Source of the DNA: Acorus gramineus
Taxonomy: Eukaryota; Streptophyta; Magnoliopsida; Acorales; Acoraceae
Direction of reading: 5' to 3'
DNA length: 64,000 nt
Assembly: GCA_030737835.1 (NCBI GenBank)
Contig: CM060849.1
Span: 6,324,001 to 6,388,000, forward strand
A program made the position numbers and the translations under genes. A model generated the notes under the pieces. That model made no database searches, was not told the origin of the DNA, and was given only the letters and a program-made list of their open reading frames with translations. Positions 36,100 to 47,963 of the stretch are shown here, one piece after another; the first letter of the stretch is position 1; every line of letters starts with the position of its first letter.

Positions 36100-36870
36100 C
36101 CATTGGTGGCCGGATAGAGGAGGTAGGGTGGCTCGGGCAGGCAGGCAGGGTAGCTCGGGTAGGCAGGTTGGCTGTCTCGGGCAGGATGGCAGCAGGGGGA
36201 GCAGGTGGCAGGGCGCGCGCGCGCGCGCGTGCGCTCGGGTGCTGGGCGCTGGGGCGATGGTCACAGGCAGGCAGGGCAGCGTGGGCGTGCGCGAGGGCAT
36301 GCGCGCGGGTGGAGCTCGGTTCGGGCGCATGCGGGCAGCGGCGCGCGCAGGCAGGCAGGCGCAGGCGGGCGAGCTGCGGGCAGGCGTGCTGGGCGCGTGC
36401 TGACGGGCTCGCTGGGCGCTGTCGGGCGCGCTGGGCGCAGTGCGCGGCGTGCGCGCGGAGCGCTGCGCAGGGGCGCGTGGTGCGAGCGGGCAGGTGTGCG
36501 AGCACTGCGCTGGGGCGCAGTGCGGGCGGGTGTGCGTGCGGGGCGCTGCGCTGGGGCGCAGTGCGCGCAGGTGCACCCGGGGATGGACGAGCGGGTGATG
36601 CGAGCGGTGGTGCGCGCAGGGTGCGCGCTGGGCGAGGCGCTGGGCGCGGGGCGTGCGGTGTGCGCGCGGGCTGCTGCGCAGGGGTGCAGTGGGCGCGCGG
36701 TGCACCCGGGAGGCTCGGCGGCGTGTCCAGGCGTGTGGGCAGGGGCCCGGTAGTGCGCCTGGGTGCGCGATCTGAGGCGCGGCGGTGCATCCGGGGGCGG
36801 GTGGCCGTGCGGGTGGTTGCCGAGGGTTCGGGAGTGAGTCGGAGTGCTCGGGCTCGCGTGCGTACAGGCC
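36100..36870. other. extremely GC/CpG-rich block of the LTR
   Basis: The sequence is dominated by GCGCGC, GGGCGC and GGCAGGCAGG motifs, in sharp contrast with the AT-rich surroundings. Long open frames occur here on both strands only because stop codons are rare at this composition. Its counterparts are at about 54880-55570 and 62810-63500. Confidence 0.85.
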
Positions 36871-37799
36871 GTATGTATGCTTGTCTGAGTGTTTAGTATT
36901 TTTAGAGTATTTTTGTGTATTTTGTGGTATTCTTGTGTATTTTACTCACCTAGTTGGTTACCCTGTCTTGCAGATCTTGACGGACGGTCGCGCGACGACC
37001 CGGATTCCGGTGAGTGGGACAATCCAACCCAGTAGAGAGGCGCTATACGCACTTGGGCGTGTACCGTCCTCCCCTGGGGCACTATAGATTTATATTAACT
37101 GTTGTAATGTGTAATCCATGCGATCATGATAAAAATGTAGTATGCATGCTACCCTAGACTTTGTATGTTAGGGACTTGCACCCTTAGGATATGTGTAAGA
37201 GCCATGCATCCTGTCACCCTGTTCTCATGCTAGGAAGCCTCGGCCTATGCATGCGTCCTATTAGTTTGATTATTAAATTAAATGCTAGCATGCCTTGTAT
37301 AATATTATAGGGAGGGGCCTTGCGAGGTCAACATTGAGACCCGGGTTAGGGTACTCCGTGTTCCTTGTTTGGTTGTCGGGATGTCCTGTATCGGGACCTC
37401 ATGCTGCTCTCCCAAGGTTTCTTGTCCCAATAATATTATAACTCTTGTTAATAATTAATATGATATCCTTGTTTAATAATTGTTATTATGCATGTTCCCC
37501 GCATCTTGGTTATGCGCCCTGGAGGAATTCTGAAGAATTCATGACATCAGAGTTGTTAGGATGTGTTGTCTGCGGATCCGAGTGGATCATATGCGATGGA
37601 TAGGCTGTTCTGTTCCCTTCGTTGGATCCGTGTAGAGACTACCCCGGCGTTGAAAAGGCTGTCCCGTGCAGGGGCTCCCATCAGTAGGCACCTCCTGATT
37701 TGGGACGGACTGTGCTGAATGTGGGGGTGGCCAAACGGCCTACGGAGTGGGGAGAGACTATCGGTGGACCAAGGGCGACCATCAGCCTAGTCAGTCCCA

Positions 37800-38060
37800 A
37801 TATCCTATGTCACCATATTGAGGGGTGAGGGTGAGGGTGTGGTGGGCCGGCGATGTGGCGACCCACTGGGTTTGTGTAAGGATGATTATCAGCATATTAA
37901 GTCCCAATATCCTATGTCACCTATTGAGGGGTGAGGGTGAGGGTGAGGGTGCAGTGGGTTGGCGATAGCGATCCATTGGTTTGTGAAGTCCCAACATCCT
38001 TTGTCACCTATTGAGGGGTGAGGGTGAGGGTGTAGTGGGTTGGCGGTAGCGACCCACTGG
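37800..38060. repeat. three tandem GGGTGAGGGTGAGGG-bearing units in the LTR
   Basis: Each unit has GTCCCAATATCC-type sequence, TATTGAGGGGTGAGGGTGAGGG, GTGGGTTGGCG and GACCCACTGG. Spacings are about 110 and 80 bp. Shorter versions lie in the other LTRs (about 53830-53960 and 61760-61890, inverse orientation). The G-runs could fold as G-quadruplexes. Confidence 0.8.
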
Positions 38061-38604
38061 ATTGTATAGTTGTTGCCATTTTGTGGCTCTTAATTATGAT
38101 GATTGTGGATTATAGCATCTGGTTGTGGTTAATATAAGCTGTGATGCATGGGTTGTGCTGTTCACTGAGCGTGTGGCTCACCCCTCGCATAATATTTTTC
38201 TCCAGAGTCATCTGAGTCGGATCCAGAGGAGGAGCTCCCCGAGGGATTTCATCAGTAGCGGAGTAGCGCCATGTCCCGCGAGTTTCAGAGGCTATCAGCA
38301 TCCCTTGTGATTGTATGTATTTATTTCGTGCTTGGGCACGCGTCTGTGTATTGTATTTGGATGTCTTTGTATATATTGGCTCTCACATGACAGTTGATTA
38401 TGTATTGAGTCTGTAATATGTTTTTGGATTACAGATTCAGTCTTCTAGCTTCCGCAATTGGTGTATATATCATGTCAGCCCTGCTTTTGTTGTTGTGTTG
38501 TCATTTCAGTTGTTGTGTGAGTATCTTATTGAACTTCTGTTACTGATATCATATATACACTTGCCGCGTCCCGGGGTCGGCCGGCCCTGGGGCGTGACAT
38601 GTTT

Positions 38605-39110
38605 TGTCATTGATTGATTGCACAAGCTCTGTGGTGGAAGGTAGGCACCACAACTTCGCTTCCCCCCTTCTCCTCCGTCGTGGAGATGTGGGAGGTGGGA
38701 GCGGATCTCTGTTCGTGGGTTGCATTGGGGACATACTAAGCCATTGGTCATTCAAGTGGGTGTGCGCTCGAGGAATGATGTTGTCTTAAAGGAAGTGAGG
38801 ATGTACATCGAGAACATGTGAGAGTTTACAACTTTGCTCCGTCGCGAGTGGGCGCGGGAGTTGGTCAAGGTGCGGGGAGTGTTACTTCACGAGGGGCACT
38901 ATGGAGATCATCCCTTAGCTCGCTGTTGGTTTTGGGGGCTGGACCAACGGTGAGTTGATGTCTTGTCCACCCCCGCGCCACCCCTTCGCTCTTTCCTTAT
39001 TTCTTTTGCACTATTTCCTTTTACTTTGTATCCTCTCATCTCCGATTTAAATCTATATTAACTATTTTTCTCTAATTAAATCGGTTGATAGAAAGTTTCT
39101 ATCTTTTTTC
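38605..39110 (+). pseudogene. 3' part of the split LINE: rest of zf-RVT and 3' tail
   Basis: Read on from 35203 across the LTR, the frame continues with the zf-RVT ending (a histidine, a stop where a codon would be, then LIAQALWW). A C-terminal region follows in mixed frames to about 38960. After that comes a C/T- and A/T-rich non-coding tail to about 39110, as in a LINE 3' UTR. No poly-A tail could be fixed. Confidence 0.55.
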
Positions 39111-39204
39111 AAACTTGGGCTCAAATACACTTTGCAATGGAACAGAAGAATTTTACATTTTCAACAAGCTATTATAAAAAATGAAAGTTTAGAAACATAT
39201 AGAT

Positions 39205-41440
39205 TAAGAGCCCTTTTGGTCCAGGGTTATTGAGCAGCGGCGATGAGACATTTAATGCAATCCACCAGTAGACATTGTCACGCAAACAAACATGATTTAC
39301 ACGATTGCATCGAACACACTCAATATCATTTTCATATTCGCATTTTGGGTGTTTTGGTCCGCGTCCCCGTGTTCACCCACCGCCAACGCCACCCACCTCA
39401 AACACAAACGGGCACGTCTACTTCCACCAACCAATTAACTAATCTCACCAACCAAAAAAACAAAAAAATCATAATTTGAACAACACTAATTCCACCAATC
39501 ATTTGACAGTTTCACTATCAACATTCCTTTAGAACAATCAACAGTAGGCCTGTCAACCACTATTTAAAATATTCGGCAGACGCTCTGTCAACCTTCTTTT
39601 AAAACCTTCAATAGTTGATCTGTTGACCTAAGACACATTCAACCACATTAAACATTCAATGTACATTAAAATATAAATGCATTCACATTCACATTTCATT
39701 CAACATTTACAATATATTCACTCAACTTTTAACACATTAAAAAAAAAACATGAACATAATTACAAAAAGGTGAACTCCAAAGGTATCACAACCAGACAGT
39801 TCAGTTAAATTAAATACTAGACAAATCAAAACTACCATTACTATTGAAAAAAATAATGAAGTTAGCCATGCACCTCAAAAATCTAACAAAATCATATCCA
39901 ATTCAAGACCAAGAGGTTAGTTATGCACCTTAAAAAATCTAATGAAATCATATTCATTTGATAGCCAATCATCACATGAATTGGAGGGGCGAAAATTGAC
40001 GTACCAGGTTCGGGTAGTCGGATCCGTCCGCTCCGCCTCCTCCGATGGGTACCGCTAGGTTGCCGGCAATCCTCCACCTCGAGCATCGCGAAAACGGGAT
40101 GGGGGTGACCTGCAGAAGACTTGAGTATGGCCCACGATGGACCGATTGAAGAGATTTTTAGTCTGGACTGAACCTGATGTAATCTCTCAAGCTGCCTACA
40201 TACCCTTGTGAAGGGAACAAGTCACACGTAGTTCCTCTTTTTAGGTGGTGGGACTTCGCACCGGAAGTGGTCATGTGCCCGGGGTCTAGTCGAAAGAATT
40301 TTCCTCCTCCTCTCATAGAGAGAATTGATTCTTTATTTATAGTATTTTGGAGGGTGCCCTAGAATCAATGGTGAATCTCTCTCCCATCAGACGGATGGGG
40401 AGGGATCCCTGATTTAGATGATCATGAATATGTATATTTAGGGATTTGCATAATCAGTCATTGATTATCCTTGACCACATATACATATTTTGTCTTGAAT
40501 TTATGGAATCAATTAATGATGTTTTCAAATCTAACATATATTGTAGGGATTTGAGAATCAGTTATTGATAACCCCAAATTTAATTTATATGTTGCTAAGA
40601 TTTTTGGGAAGCCTCAATGATGGTCCATAATTAAAAATATGTATTGTTGGAATTTGGAAATCAGTCAAGGATAATTCCAAATCGAAATATATAATCAGAG
40701 ATTTGCATGTGATTTTGAGATATCTGCATTGATAACACAATAATCATATTTTCAGTTGGGATTTGATCCTCTAAATTTGACTTGATATTTTCTAATTGTC
40801 GGATATGACCGACCGGATTCACGAATCGTGATGATTCGGGTCGTGGAACTTTGTTAATCGGGTCTTGGATCGCAGACACATGGAGCATAGTTAGGGGCCT
40901 AGAAAATTGGGCGCCCACAGGAATTCATCCAAATTTGTCATTCTTAAACACCAATGACCCTAAATCCAACTACACGCATTATTCAAACAACAAAAGGAAA
41001 TTGAGAAATTGAAATACTCAATGCAACAATCCATTTCTCATACCATACACATAATCGCACCCAAAATCCTTCACAACTCCAAATCCAAACAATACACATA
41101 TCATTTGTTCAACCCAAAAGTTCTCTATACAGAGCCCAACCAATTAACGAACATCAAATGCAAACAATAACAAAACCAAACAAATTTAAATGGTCTTCTC
41201 AGGTTGACAGACCAACCATCGAAGGTTTTAAAAGAAGATTGACAAAGAGTTTGTCGAATGGTTTAAATAATGGTTGATAGGGAGACTGTCAAATAGATTA
41301 AACAATAGTTGACAGGGAGATTGTCGAATGGTTGGTGGGTTTAGCGTTGTTTAAATTATGATTTTTTTATTTTTTTGGTTGATGATATTAGTTAATTGGT
41401 TGGTGGAAATAGATGTGCCCAACAAAAATAGACCCTAAGG
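39205..41440. mobile_element. foldback-type element with >200-bp inverted arms, split by a Tat-type solo LTR
   Basis: The left arm (about 39408-39640, GGGCACGTCTACTTCCACCAACC... CTTCTTTTAAAACCTTC) matches the inverse of the right arm (about 41205-41425) over more than 200 bases. Shared details include CCACCAACCAATTAACTAAT and the AAAAAATCATAATTT stretch. The middle is non-coding and holds a tandem pair of about 50 bp near 39858-39957. A solo LTR (39982-40919) inserted into it. The outer ends are uncertain and no transposase is visible, so it is probably a non-autonomous DNA transposon. Confidence 0.6.
39982..40919 (-). mobile_element. Tat-type solo LTR (938 bp), TSD TGAAT/GGAAT
   Basis: In plus orientation it begins TGGAGGGGCGAAAATTGACG and ends GGGCGCCCACA, like the LTR at 1463-2164. 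It has the same start pattern, a similar inner start (GTACCAGGTTCGGGTAG... CTCCGCC) and a minus-strand TATA (CTATAAATAAAG, about 40329-40341). The flanks TGAAT (39977-39981) and GGAAT (40920-40924) match at four of five positions. No internal region remains, so it is a solo LTR. Confidence 0.75.
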
Positions 41441-41854
41441 ATGGAACTTAGATGAGTTGAATCCAATTCAACTCAAGCTAACTTGATTTTGAATGAGTTT
41501 AGGTCAGAACCTGAATATTAAAATATCAATCCGAACGTGAATCCAACTTCGAATCCAAACGCGAGCAAATGGAACCTAATTTAAAGTGAGTAAGGGAGCC
41601 CAAACCTAACTTGAACCCAACGTGGTAAATAGTAAAGTTAGATGTCATGGTCAAATTTGAATTATTTAACATGAGATGTATTTACCCTAAGATTTATCAC
41701 TTCTACCTTTCATTCTCTGTTTTTTTTTTCTTTCTTCATCATCGTCCCTAATTTTCATTTTTATAGCACCGACAGTTACGAAATTCAAATGAGCTAAATC
41801 ATAATTTCTTTAAAGACAAGCTTAAACTCAACTTGAATGAAATCAAACTCGAAG
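41441..41854. other. intergenic, no gene seen
   Basis: A/T-rich sequence with short open frames only. Confidence 0.4.
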
Positions 41855-42153
41855 GGCTAGTTTAGCAAATGGATAAGTGTTTAGATAAAGGGTAATTATA
41901 TGAATAAGTGAGTGGAATGACAGTTTATTTCTGTTTTATATAAAAAAAATAACTGGGATAAACCGTGGACAGTTGTCCCGATTTTGAAATAAAAATGAGA
42001 ATATTTTATTACACCTAAAGGCTGGGATAACATTTATCCTCATTTTTTATCCTAGTTTTAATAAATATAAATATGGATAAAATTGATTAATTTTTTATTC
42101 TTTAAAATTAAGATAATTTATCTTTGAAAAATTATCTATTTGTCATACTAGCC
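41855..42153. mobile_element. MITE (about 300 bp) with inverted ends GGCTAGT
   Basis: The left end GGCTAGTTTAGCAAATGGATAA and the inverse of the right end GGCTAGTATGACAAATAGATAA match at most of 22 positions. The inside is AT-rich and non-coding. The target duplication is unclear. It lies about 220 bp upstream of the reductase gene leader. Confidence 0.55.
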
Positions 42154-42439
42154 TGCTAAGGGTTTGGGTTTGGATTTGAATCAAGGGTGGACCCGACTCC
42201 CGTGAGGTCACTGCTTACGCGGCCACTGTTCCCAGGTCGTTGGCTTCAGCCGCCACCCCACAATGAGGAGTCTTTTAACCTTTTGAACCGTCTCGGATTA
42301 AATACAAGGGAACAACGATTGAATACACCAAAAACCGAATAATAAAATACATCATATGATCTCTCGCTCTCTATCACACACAGCTTTCCATCTCCCGTCG
42401 AAGAACCTCTTCATCAACAACCGATCCCCCTCTCTCAAT

Positions 42440-43435
42440 GTAAGGATCCGAGACTGCTTTTGGGCATATTGATTTCATGCATCTCTCTCCCTCGCTTTGG
42501 TTTGTGATTTCATTTGGGTTGGTGTCTCTGGGACTTGAAATCATATGGGGGTTTGAAAATTTCTACATCCGCTGATTGGGTTTTCATTTTATGGTGTAGC
42601 TTTCAATTGATTGTTTCCAAGAGAGGTTGTTGGCTTTGATTAGTTGTGTGTAAATTGAAAGATCATTGTTCATACAAAATATATTCGATTGCACCAAATG
42701 GACTTCGACATAATATTGAATTGCTTGGATATGTATATAAATCATTAAATCTACAAAGACACTATCTCCATGTACACAGTCAATTTTTTATGTTAAAGGT
42801 TCTATGGTGTAGCTGTTGTCCTGATACAACTGGACAACCATCTATTGACTTTTCTATAGGATATGCTGTTCTGCATTGTTTGTACATGTAAAGGTTTGTT
42901 TTTTACAATTTAAACTGAGATTTAATTGACACCTCTATAAATGAGAGGAACTAAGTTTTGGTGCAAGAACCTATGGAACATCTAGTATAAAGATGCGTTC
43001 ATGTGTTTATGTTGGAAGAAGCATGAGCTGTCCGATGAGGTTCCATATATTGGACAAACGGTGCTCTTCTTGCATCTTATGGATGACATTTTACGTAGTT
43101 TTTTTTACTGGGATTTCAAAAAAATTACTGTAAAAAATTTATTACGAATGTAATGGAATTTAAATGCACATTCTAGATTATATCTTCTTTACTGACAACA
43201 CATTACTGTCATAGATGTTATTTTTTCAATTATGAATTATAGTGTACTAGCTGATAGCCTGATACATACTGCATTTGATGATATTAATTAATTGTTTCTG
43301 GACAATTACATTTTATTGGGAAACACAATGTAAAATAGCAACTTAGCAAGTGTTTGCATATATGTAATTTATATATTCAAGCTATTGCGGATATGAAGCA
43401 GCAGTACTGAAATTTACAACTATAATAAGCAGCAG
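42440..43435 (+). other. 5'UTR intron of the reductase gene
   Basis: A C/T-rich leader (about 42365-42439) ends at a consensus donor (CTCAAT-GTAAGG). The acceptor AGCAGCAG at 43435 lies 9 nt before the start codon at 43445. A long first intron in the leader is common in plant housekeeping genes. The transcription start was not determined. Confidence 0.65.
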
Positions 43436-43444
43436 ACTATTCGG

Positions 43445-45357
43445 ATGGCTAAGTCACTGGTGGATGAGACAACAGCATCTGGTGCTTACAATCGTCCCCC
43501 ATCAATATTTCGTAATTTTGTGTCTCGAGATCCAACTTCCCAATTTCCCGCGGAATCTGAAAGATATCATCTTTATGTGTCCTATGCATGCCCCTGGGCA
43601 TCCAGATGCTTGGCATACCTGAAGCTTAAGGGGCTTGACAAGGCTATCAGTTTTACGGTATAACTTATTTTATTTGCCAGATGCATGTTTTCTATATTGT
43701 TACATACTCTTAGACTCTTATTAATTTATTTATGTGTTCTCTAGTCAGTCAAACCTATATGGGAAAAGACAAAGGCGGGCGATGAACACACTGGATGGAT
43801 TTTCCCTGTTTCTAGTGCAGAAGAACCAGGGGCTGAACCAGACCCTCTAAATGGAGCAAAAAGTATTAGAGCACTTTATGAGATTGCCAGTTCAAACTAT
43901 TCTGGAAGATTCACTGTTCCTGTATGTATATAACGGATAATTTGATTCTTTTATTGTTCAACGATTTGTCATATGTTTTTGTAACCATTTCTGTGGTTGT
44001 GTTGTCTGTTGCAGGTTTTATGGGACAAGAAACAGAAAACAATAGTGAGCAATGAGAGTTCAGATATACTTCGCATGTTCAATAGTGAATTTAATGACAT
44101 AGCAGAGAATCCTGCTTTAGACCTCTACCCAAAGCCCTTGCAAGCCCAGATCGATGAAGTCAATGAATGGGTTTATGACGGAATAAATAATGGCGTTTAT
44201 AAGTGTGGATTTGCTATAAAACAAGGGCCTTACAATGAAGTAAGCTTCTATGCTTGGACTGCAAGCTACTATTTTTTTTTATAAACAATTTGCTTGATAT
44301 AAATCATTGCGCGCTTTTTATTATTTGCATTTATGCAGGCCGTGACAAAATTATATCAAACTCTGGATAAATGTGAGGAGATACTTAGCAAGCAGCGATA
44401 CCTATGCGGGAATACAGTAACTGAAGCTGATATTCGTCTTTTTGTAACTCTTATAAGGTTTGATGAGGTAATGGATTGAACAATGAGAAAGTACTATGAC
44501 TTGAATCTTTCTACAGAATGATTGGATCTTTTACATGATGATTTGGAAACTTTATTCTCCTACTATTTTTTTCCGTCAAAAAAATTAGAATTTGGAAACT
44601 GGAAAGTAAATGTTAAATTAGCATATTCTATGTCACCCCCAATTTAATTTCTAAAACTCTAAATTATCATGGGGCCTTTTGTTTTATGAGCTCTTTCATT
44701 TATCCTGGATTTTTATACATATGCATCTAAGGATAATAGAAGCTATTTGATGCAAAGGCTTTAATGTTGTGTGTGCGTAGGGGATACACTTATCTCTATA
44801 TTACTTATTTGCACTTGATAATTAAATATTAAGCATGTATTTCTTTCTTCCTGTAGTACATGATTGCTATTCAGCATATTGTTGTCCAGCTGAGCACAGC
44901 ATATTGTTGTCCAGCTGAGCAATATTTATGTAGATATATGGCTTCCTTTTGTAAATTCTTTAGGATAATTCAATTCCAATGTTTTCATTTCAAGTTTGAA
45001 TTCTCTTTATCAAATCACTTGGCAGTAAATTTTCTTTTGATGAAAAAATAGTATGGGAAGGGAAACATGTCATTGAATTGTTTAGTAAATTGTTGACAAT
45101 TCCAATACTATGCTATATTACAGGTTTACGTTGTTCACTTCAAGTGCAACAAGAAGCTGATACGTGAATATCCTAATCTTTTCAACTACACCAAAGATAT
45201 TTTCCAACTCTCAGGCATCAGCAGCACGGTTAACATGGAGCACATCAAGCGACACTATTATGGAAGTCATCCGTTCATCAACCCATCTGGAGTTATCCCC
45301 ATTGGTCCTGGTACGGATTATTCTACTCCTCATGACAGAGACAGGTTCAGTTCCTAA
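43445..45357 (+). CDS. glutathionyl-hydroquinone reductase (Xi-class GST, ECM4/YqjG family), five coding exons
   Basis: The enzyme removes glutathione from glutathionyl-hydroquinones, giving free hydroquinone and oxidised glutathione. The coding exons 43445-43657, 43745-43921, 44015-44239, 44339-44467 and 45124-45357 make 325 residues, the usual length for the family. All junctions are GT-AG and all exons are a whole number of codons. The N-terminal thioredoxin-like domain holds the catalytic motif YACPWASR with Cys49, typical of the family, where most GSTs use Ser or Tyr. The C-terminal helical domain holds [39 protein letters not shown] and the conserved [17 protein letters not shown]. No transit peptide is evident, so it is probably cytosolic. 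The ATG at 43445 directly follows the 5'UTR intron. Every key residue I can see is intact, and this is the only clearly metabolic gene in the window. Confidence 0.95.
44873..44922. repeat. 25-bp tandem duplication in reductase intron 4
   Basis: The unit AGCATATTGTTGTCCAGCTG plus AGCAC is followed by a second copy that differs only in its last base. It lies in the 656-bp fourth coding-region intron (44468-45123), away from the splice sites. Confidence 0.9.
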
Positions 45358-47036
45358 GATACATATCATATGTTATATTTGTGTGGAAATGTCTTCCTTG
45401 TATTTGGTTTGTTTTGTTGAGATTTTGAGGAAATAATAACGAGCTGGTATATCGTGATGTCTAAATTTAAGCATTTAATGAAAATAACCACTTCCTGTGG
45501 TCGTTTGTAGTCTCATAATGTGCACATAATGTTTTTTCTTTTTTTGTTCACCGCGATTGTCAACATGTCACGTAGAAAAGAACACATCTTATTTAGCTCT
45601 CCCATGCTGACTACAACTAGTTATTTCGGTTTTCCACTGGCTGCTTCAATTATTGCCTGGGCCCAAAATTCCATGCATCATTGATCGCTTTCTTGATTTT
45701 GTCATTGGTTTGGGAAGTTATACCTGGCAATATTACAGATTGAAGTAATAGTTGAGGATTTGATGCCTCTTTGGCTAGAGCATGTTCCTATAGGTATCCC
45801 AGATGCACAAGGTTGTGGGTGATTATATGCATATGGGAGGTTTCCCAACTAACGTTGGGATTCTTTGTCACCCAAAAAAAACAAAGGTTTGAGTTTTTGT
45901 TCTACTTCATTCAAAACAACTTGAGGTAGCAGTTTCCAATATTGGACAATTAGGAATAGCATAATTGATGACATTTTGTCAACCACTTGCTTGAGGTTAA
46001 AAGAGCAATAATGTATGCAGTTTGAGGCACTTTTTTTTTTTGTTTGGTCCCCCCATTTTTTGTTGACTATGAATACAACTTCATTGATTATTCCAAGTAA
46101 TGAAGAGCAGTTTGTTTGAGTAGGAAACTTTGCCACGCCTAAAGAAGTACAACAAACATTAATTGTATGAGGAAATGGTGGTTCACTTTTAAACTTCACT
46201 CATCACTCATGAAATTCTTTAAAAATGATAATAATAATCTTGGCCTTGATATTCTCTGTGTTGGTTCCTCGCCCATCCTATGAAGATGCATGTATTATGT
46301 TGTCTAAACAATAGTGTTAGACCAAGTTTAACTAGATAAGATATCAAGGATTGATATCCGATTTGTAGAAGATATAAGGTCCTATTGATTTTGTTCCTAT
46401 TTACAGTATCAAAATCAACACAAAATAAGAAATAAATATCATTTATGGGTAATAAAAGAAATCGGCATCTCCGATTGAATTTCAACGAGGGAAGGTTTTG
46501 AAAGGTTATCCTAATTTATGGAATAAAAAATTCCATCAATTTTATCATTATTCATATTTGTCAAAGTCAATATAAAAGATGTTGATAAATGTTATTTCAA
46601 CGTTTAGTTGAAACAATCAATTTTCATTTCAAATTGACACAACTATCTTCATTTTATCCCAATTATGTTTTATAAGTTATAACATATGTAATAAGTTGTT
46701 TTGCTTCCATTTATCCCTTTATCAAATTAGCCATAACTAATTTCCCATCAGTTATTCGTGCACTTGTTACTTATTATCGCAAAATCCAAAATGGACATAG
46801 TTTTGTAATCAGTCTATTAATCTAAGAAAATGATATATCCAACCATTTGTGCAGTCCCATTTACAGTCTACACCGGTTTTTTTTTTTTTTTTTAAAAATC
46901 ATACTCTCCTATTGAAGTAGATGTTGAATGAAATGAAATATATACTGAGATACACTAATATATTATTTTTCTCTTTAAAAAAATAAAACTTTTTATACTC
47001 TATATGATAGAACCCCATACATTATTGTGCAAGACC
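45358..47036. other. 3' flank of the reductase gene and intergenic DNA
   Basis: AATAAT at 45431 is a possible polyadenylation signal. The rest is A/T-rich, with no coding frame or repeat that I recognise. Confidence 0.45.
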
Positions 47037-47041
47037 AAATC

Positions 47042-47929
47042 TGTTACACCGGAATAAGGAATAAAAGTGCATGAATCAACCTGAATAGAATAAGGATATT
47101 GTATTAAATGGGTTCGTCGAGAGAGCCCATCAAGGCTGATAACACAACCAGATAAGAAGATCCATTTAGAAGGCCATACTGCCTCGGCCCATTACATCCT
47201 GCTACGGACGCGACTTCATCCCGGGTCAGACCAATGAATGACCTAGTCGAATTCTCGACCAGACCTGAATAACTAGGGCCATGACTTTTGCCCGACTTCA
47301 TCAAAAGAAGTCAGACCACAAAGCTAAACCTGACGCAAGGATCACTCATGTGTGAACCACAAACATCGACAAAGATCCATCTCGGCTTATGACATCACCT
47401 CAGAACAAGCAAAGCAGCACTTCAAGTCGGACCACTAGCGAAAGCCCCGAAAAGCCTAGGGAATATTATTCCCTGACATAATGGCTGTAACCAACTGTCA
47501 TAAATCGATTATGAAGAGTTGATCCCAAGATCACATATGTCAACTGATCCTAAAGCCACGTAGAAGATTTCATCCTATGATGTGCTCACACCTCCAAAGC
47601 AAAACCGGCATGCCCCCTCCGACTATATATAAACAGGAGGGCATCCCCTTCATCATAAGGTAGGCACTTCTTCATCCTCAAGAATCCTAGACTCAAGCTT
47701 AATTACTCTCTTTAATGGAGAACTGACTTGAGCGTCGAAGAGGCGTTAGCCGACACCACACTAATGTGAGTTGCAGGTGACTAGAATGAAAGGTCAAGAA
47801 AGGTGGCTCACTTAAGGAAGATCCACAACCGTAGCAGAGGTTCTCTTGGTGTTTCTCAGATCTACATATAAAGTCTGAATCGCCTTTAAATCCGGCCCAA
47901 CGAAGGAAGATCTAATTTCACCTCCTACA
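47042..47929 (+). mobile_element. LTR-like segment (possible solo LTR, about 890 bp)
   Basis: It starts TGTTACACCGGAATAAGG and ends CACCTCCTACA. It carries a strong TATA box (CTATATATAAACAGG, about 47624) followed by TTAATTACTCTCTTTAATGG and GACTTGAGCGTCG, the kind of leader seen in plant gypsy LTRs. No matching 5-bp duplication was found at these ends, so bounds and class are tentative. An imperfect inverted repeat (AACCCCATAC near 47012, GTATGGGGTT near 47966) encloses it. Confidence 0.45.
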
Positions 47930-47931
47930 AC

Positions 47932-47963
47932 TATGATAGAGTAGCATATACTACGCTATCATG
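47932..47963. repeat. short perfect-looking hairpin beside the LTR-like segment
   Basis: ATGATAG-A-GTAG, then CATATA, then CTAC-G-CTATCAT forms an 11-pair stem with one mismatch and a 6-nt loop. Confidence 0.7.

Larger units (their letters stand above)
35209..38599 (+). mobile_element. solo LTR (3391 bp) of the long-LTR chromovirus family, TSD TGTTT
   Basis: It starts TGTTATATATGTGTCAC, ends GGGGCGTGACA and is flanked by perfect TGTTT duplications (35204-35208 and 38600-38604). It is collinear with the LTR at 53296-56274 in inverse orientation. Features include a candidate TATA (TTATAAAG, about 35658), a CpG- and GC-rich block at about 36100-36870, the TTGCAGATCTTGACGGACGG block near 36970, and three tandem GAGGGTGAGGG units at 37800-38060. 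No internal region remains. It splits a LINE, and closing the gap at the duplication restores the LINE reading frame. Confidence 0.92.

Noticed and set aside
35822..36896. Long open frames on both strands (up to about 280 residues) rich in Arg, Ala, Gly and Pro
   Set aside because: They lie in the GC-rich LTR block, where stop codons are rare in every frame. No domain, and overlapping frames on both strands look equally good.
37800..38060. Telomere-like repeat
   Set aside because: The unit is GGGTGA-based, not the plant telomere TTTAGGG, and it is embedded in an LTR.
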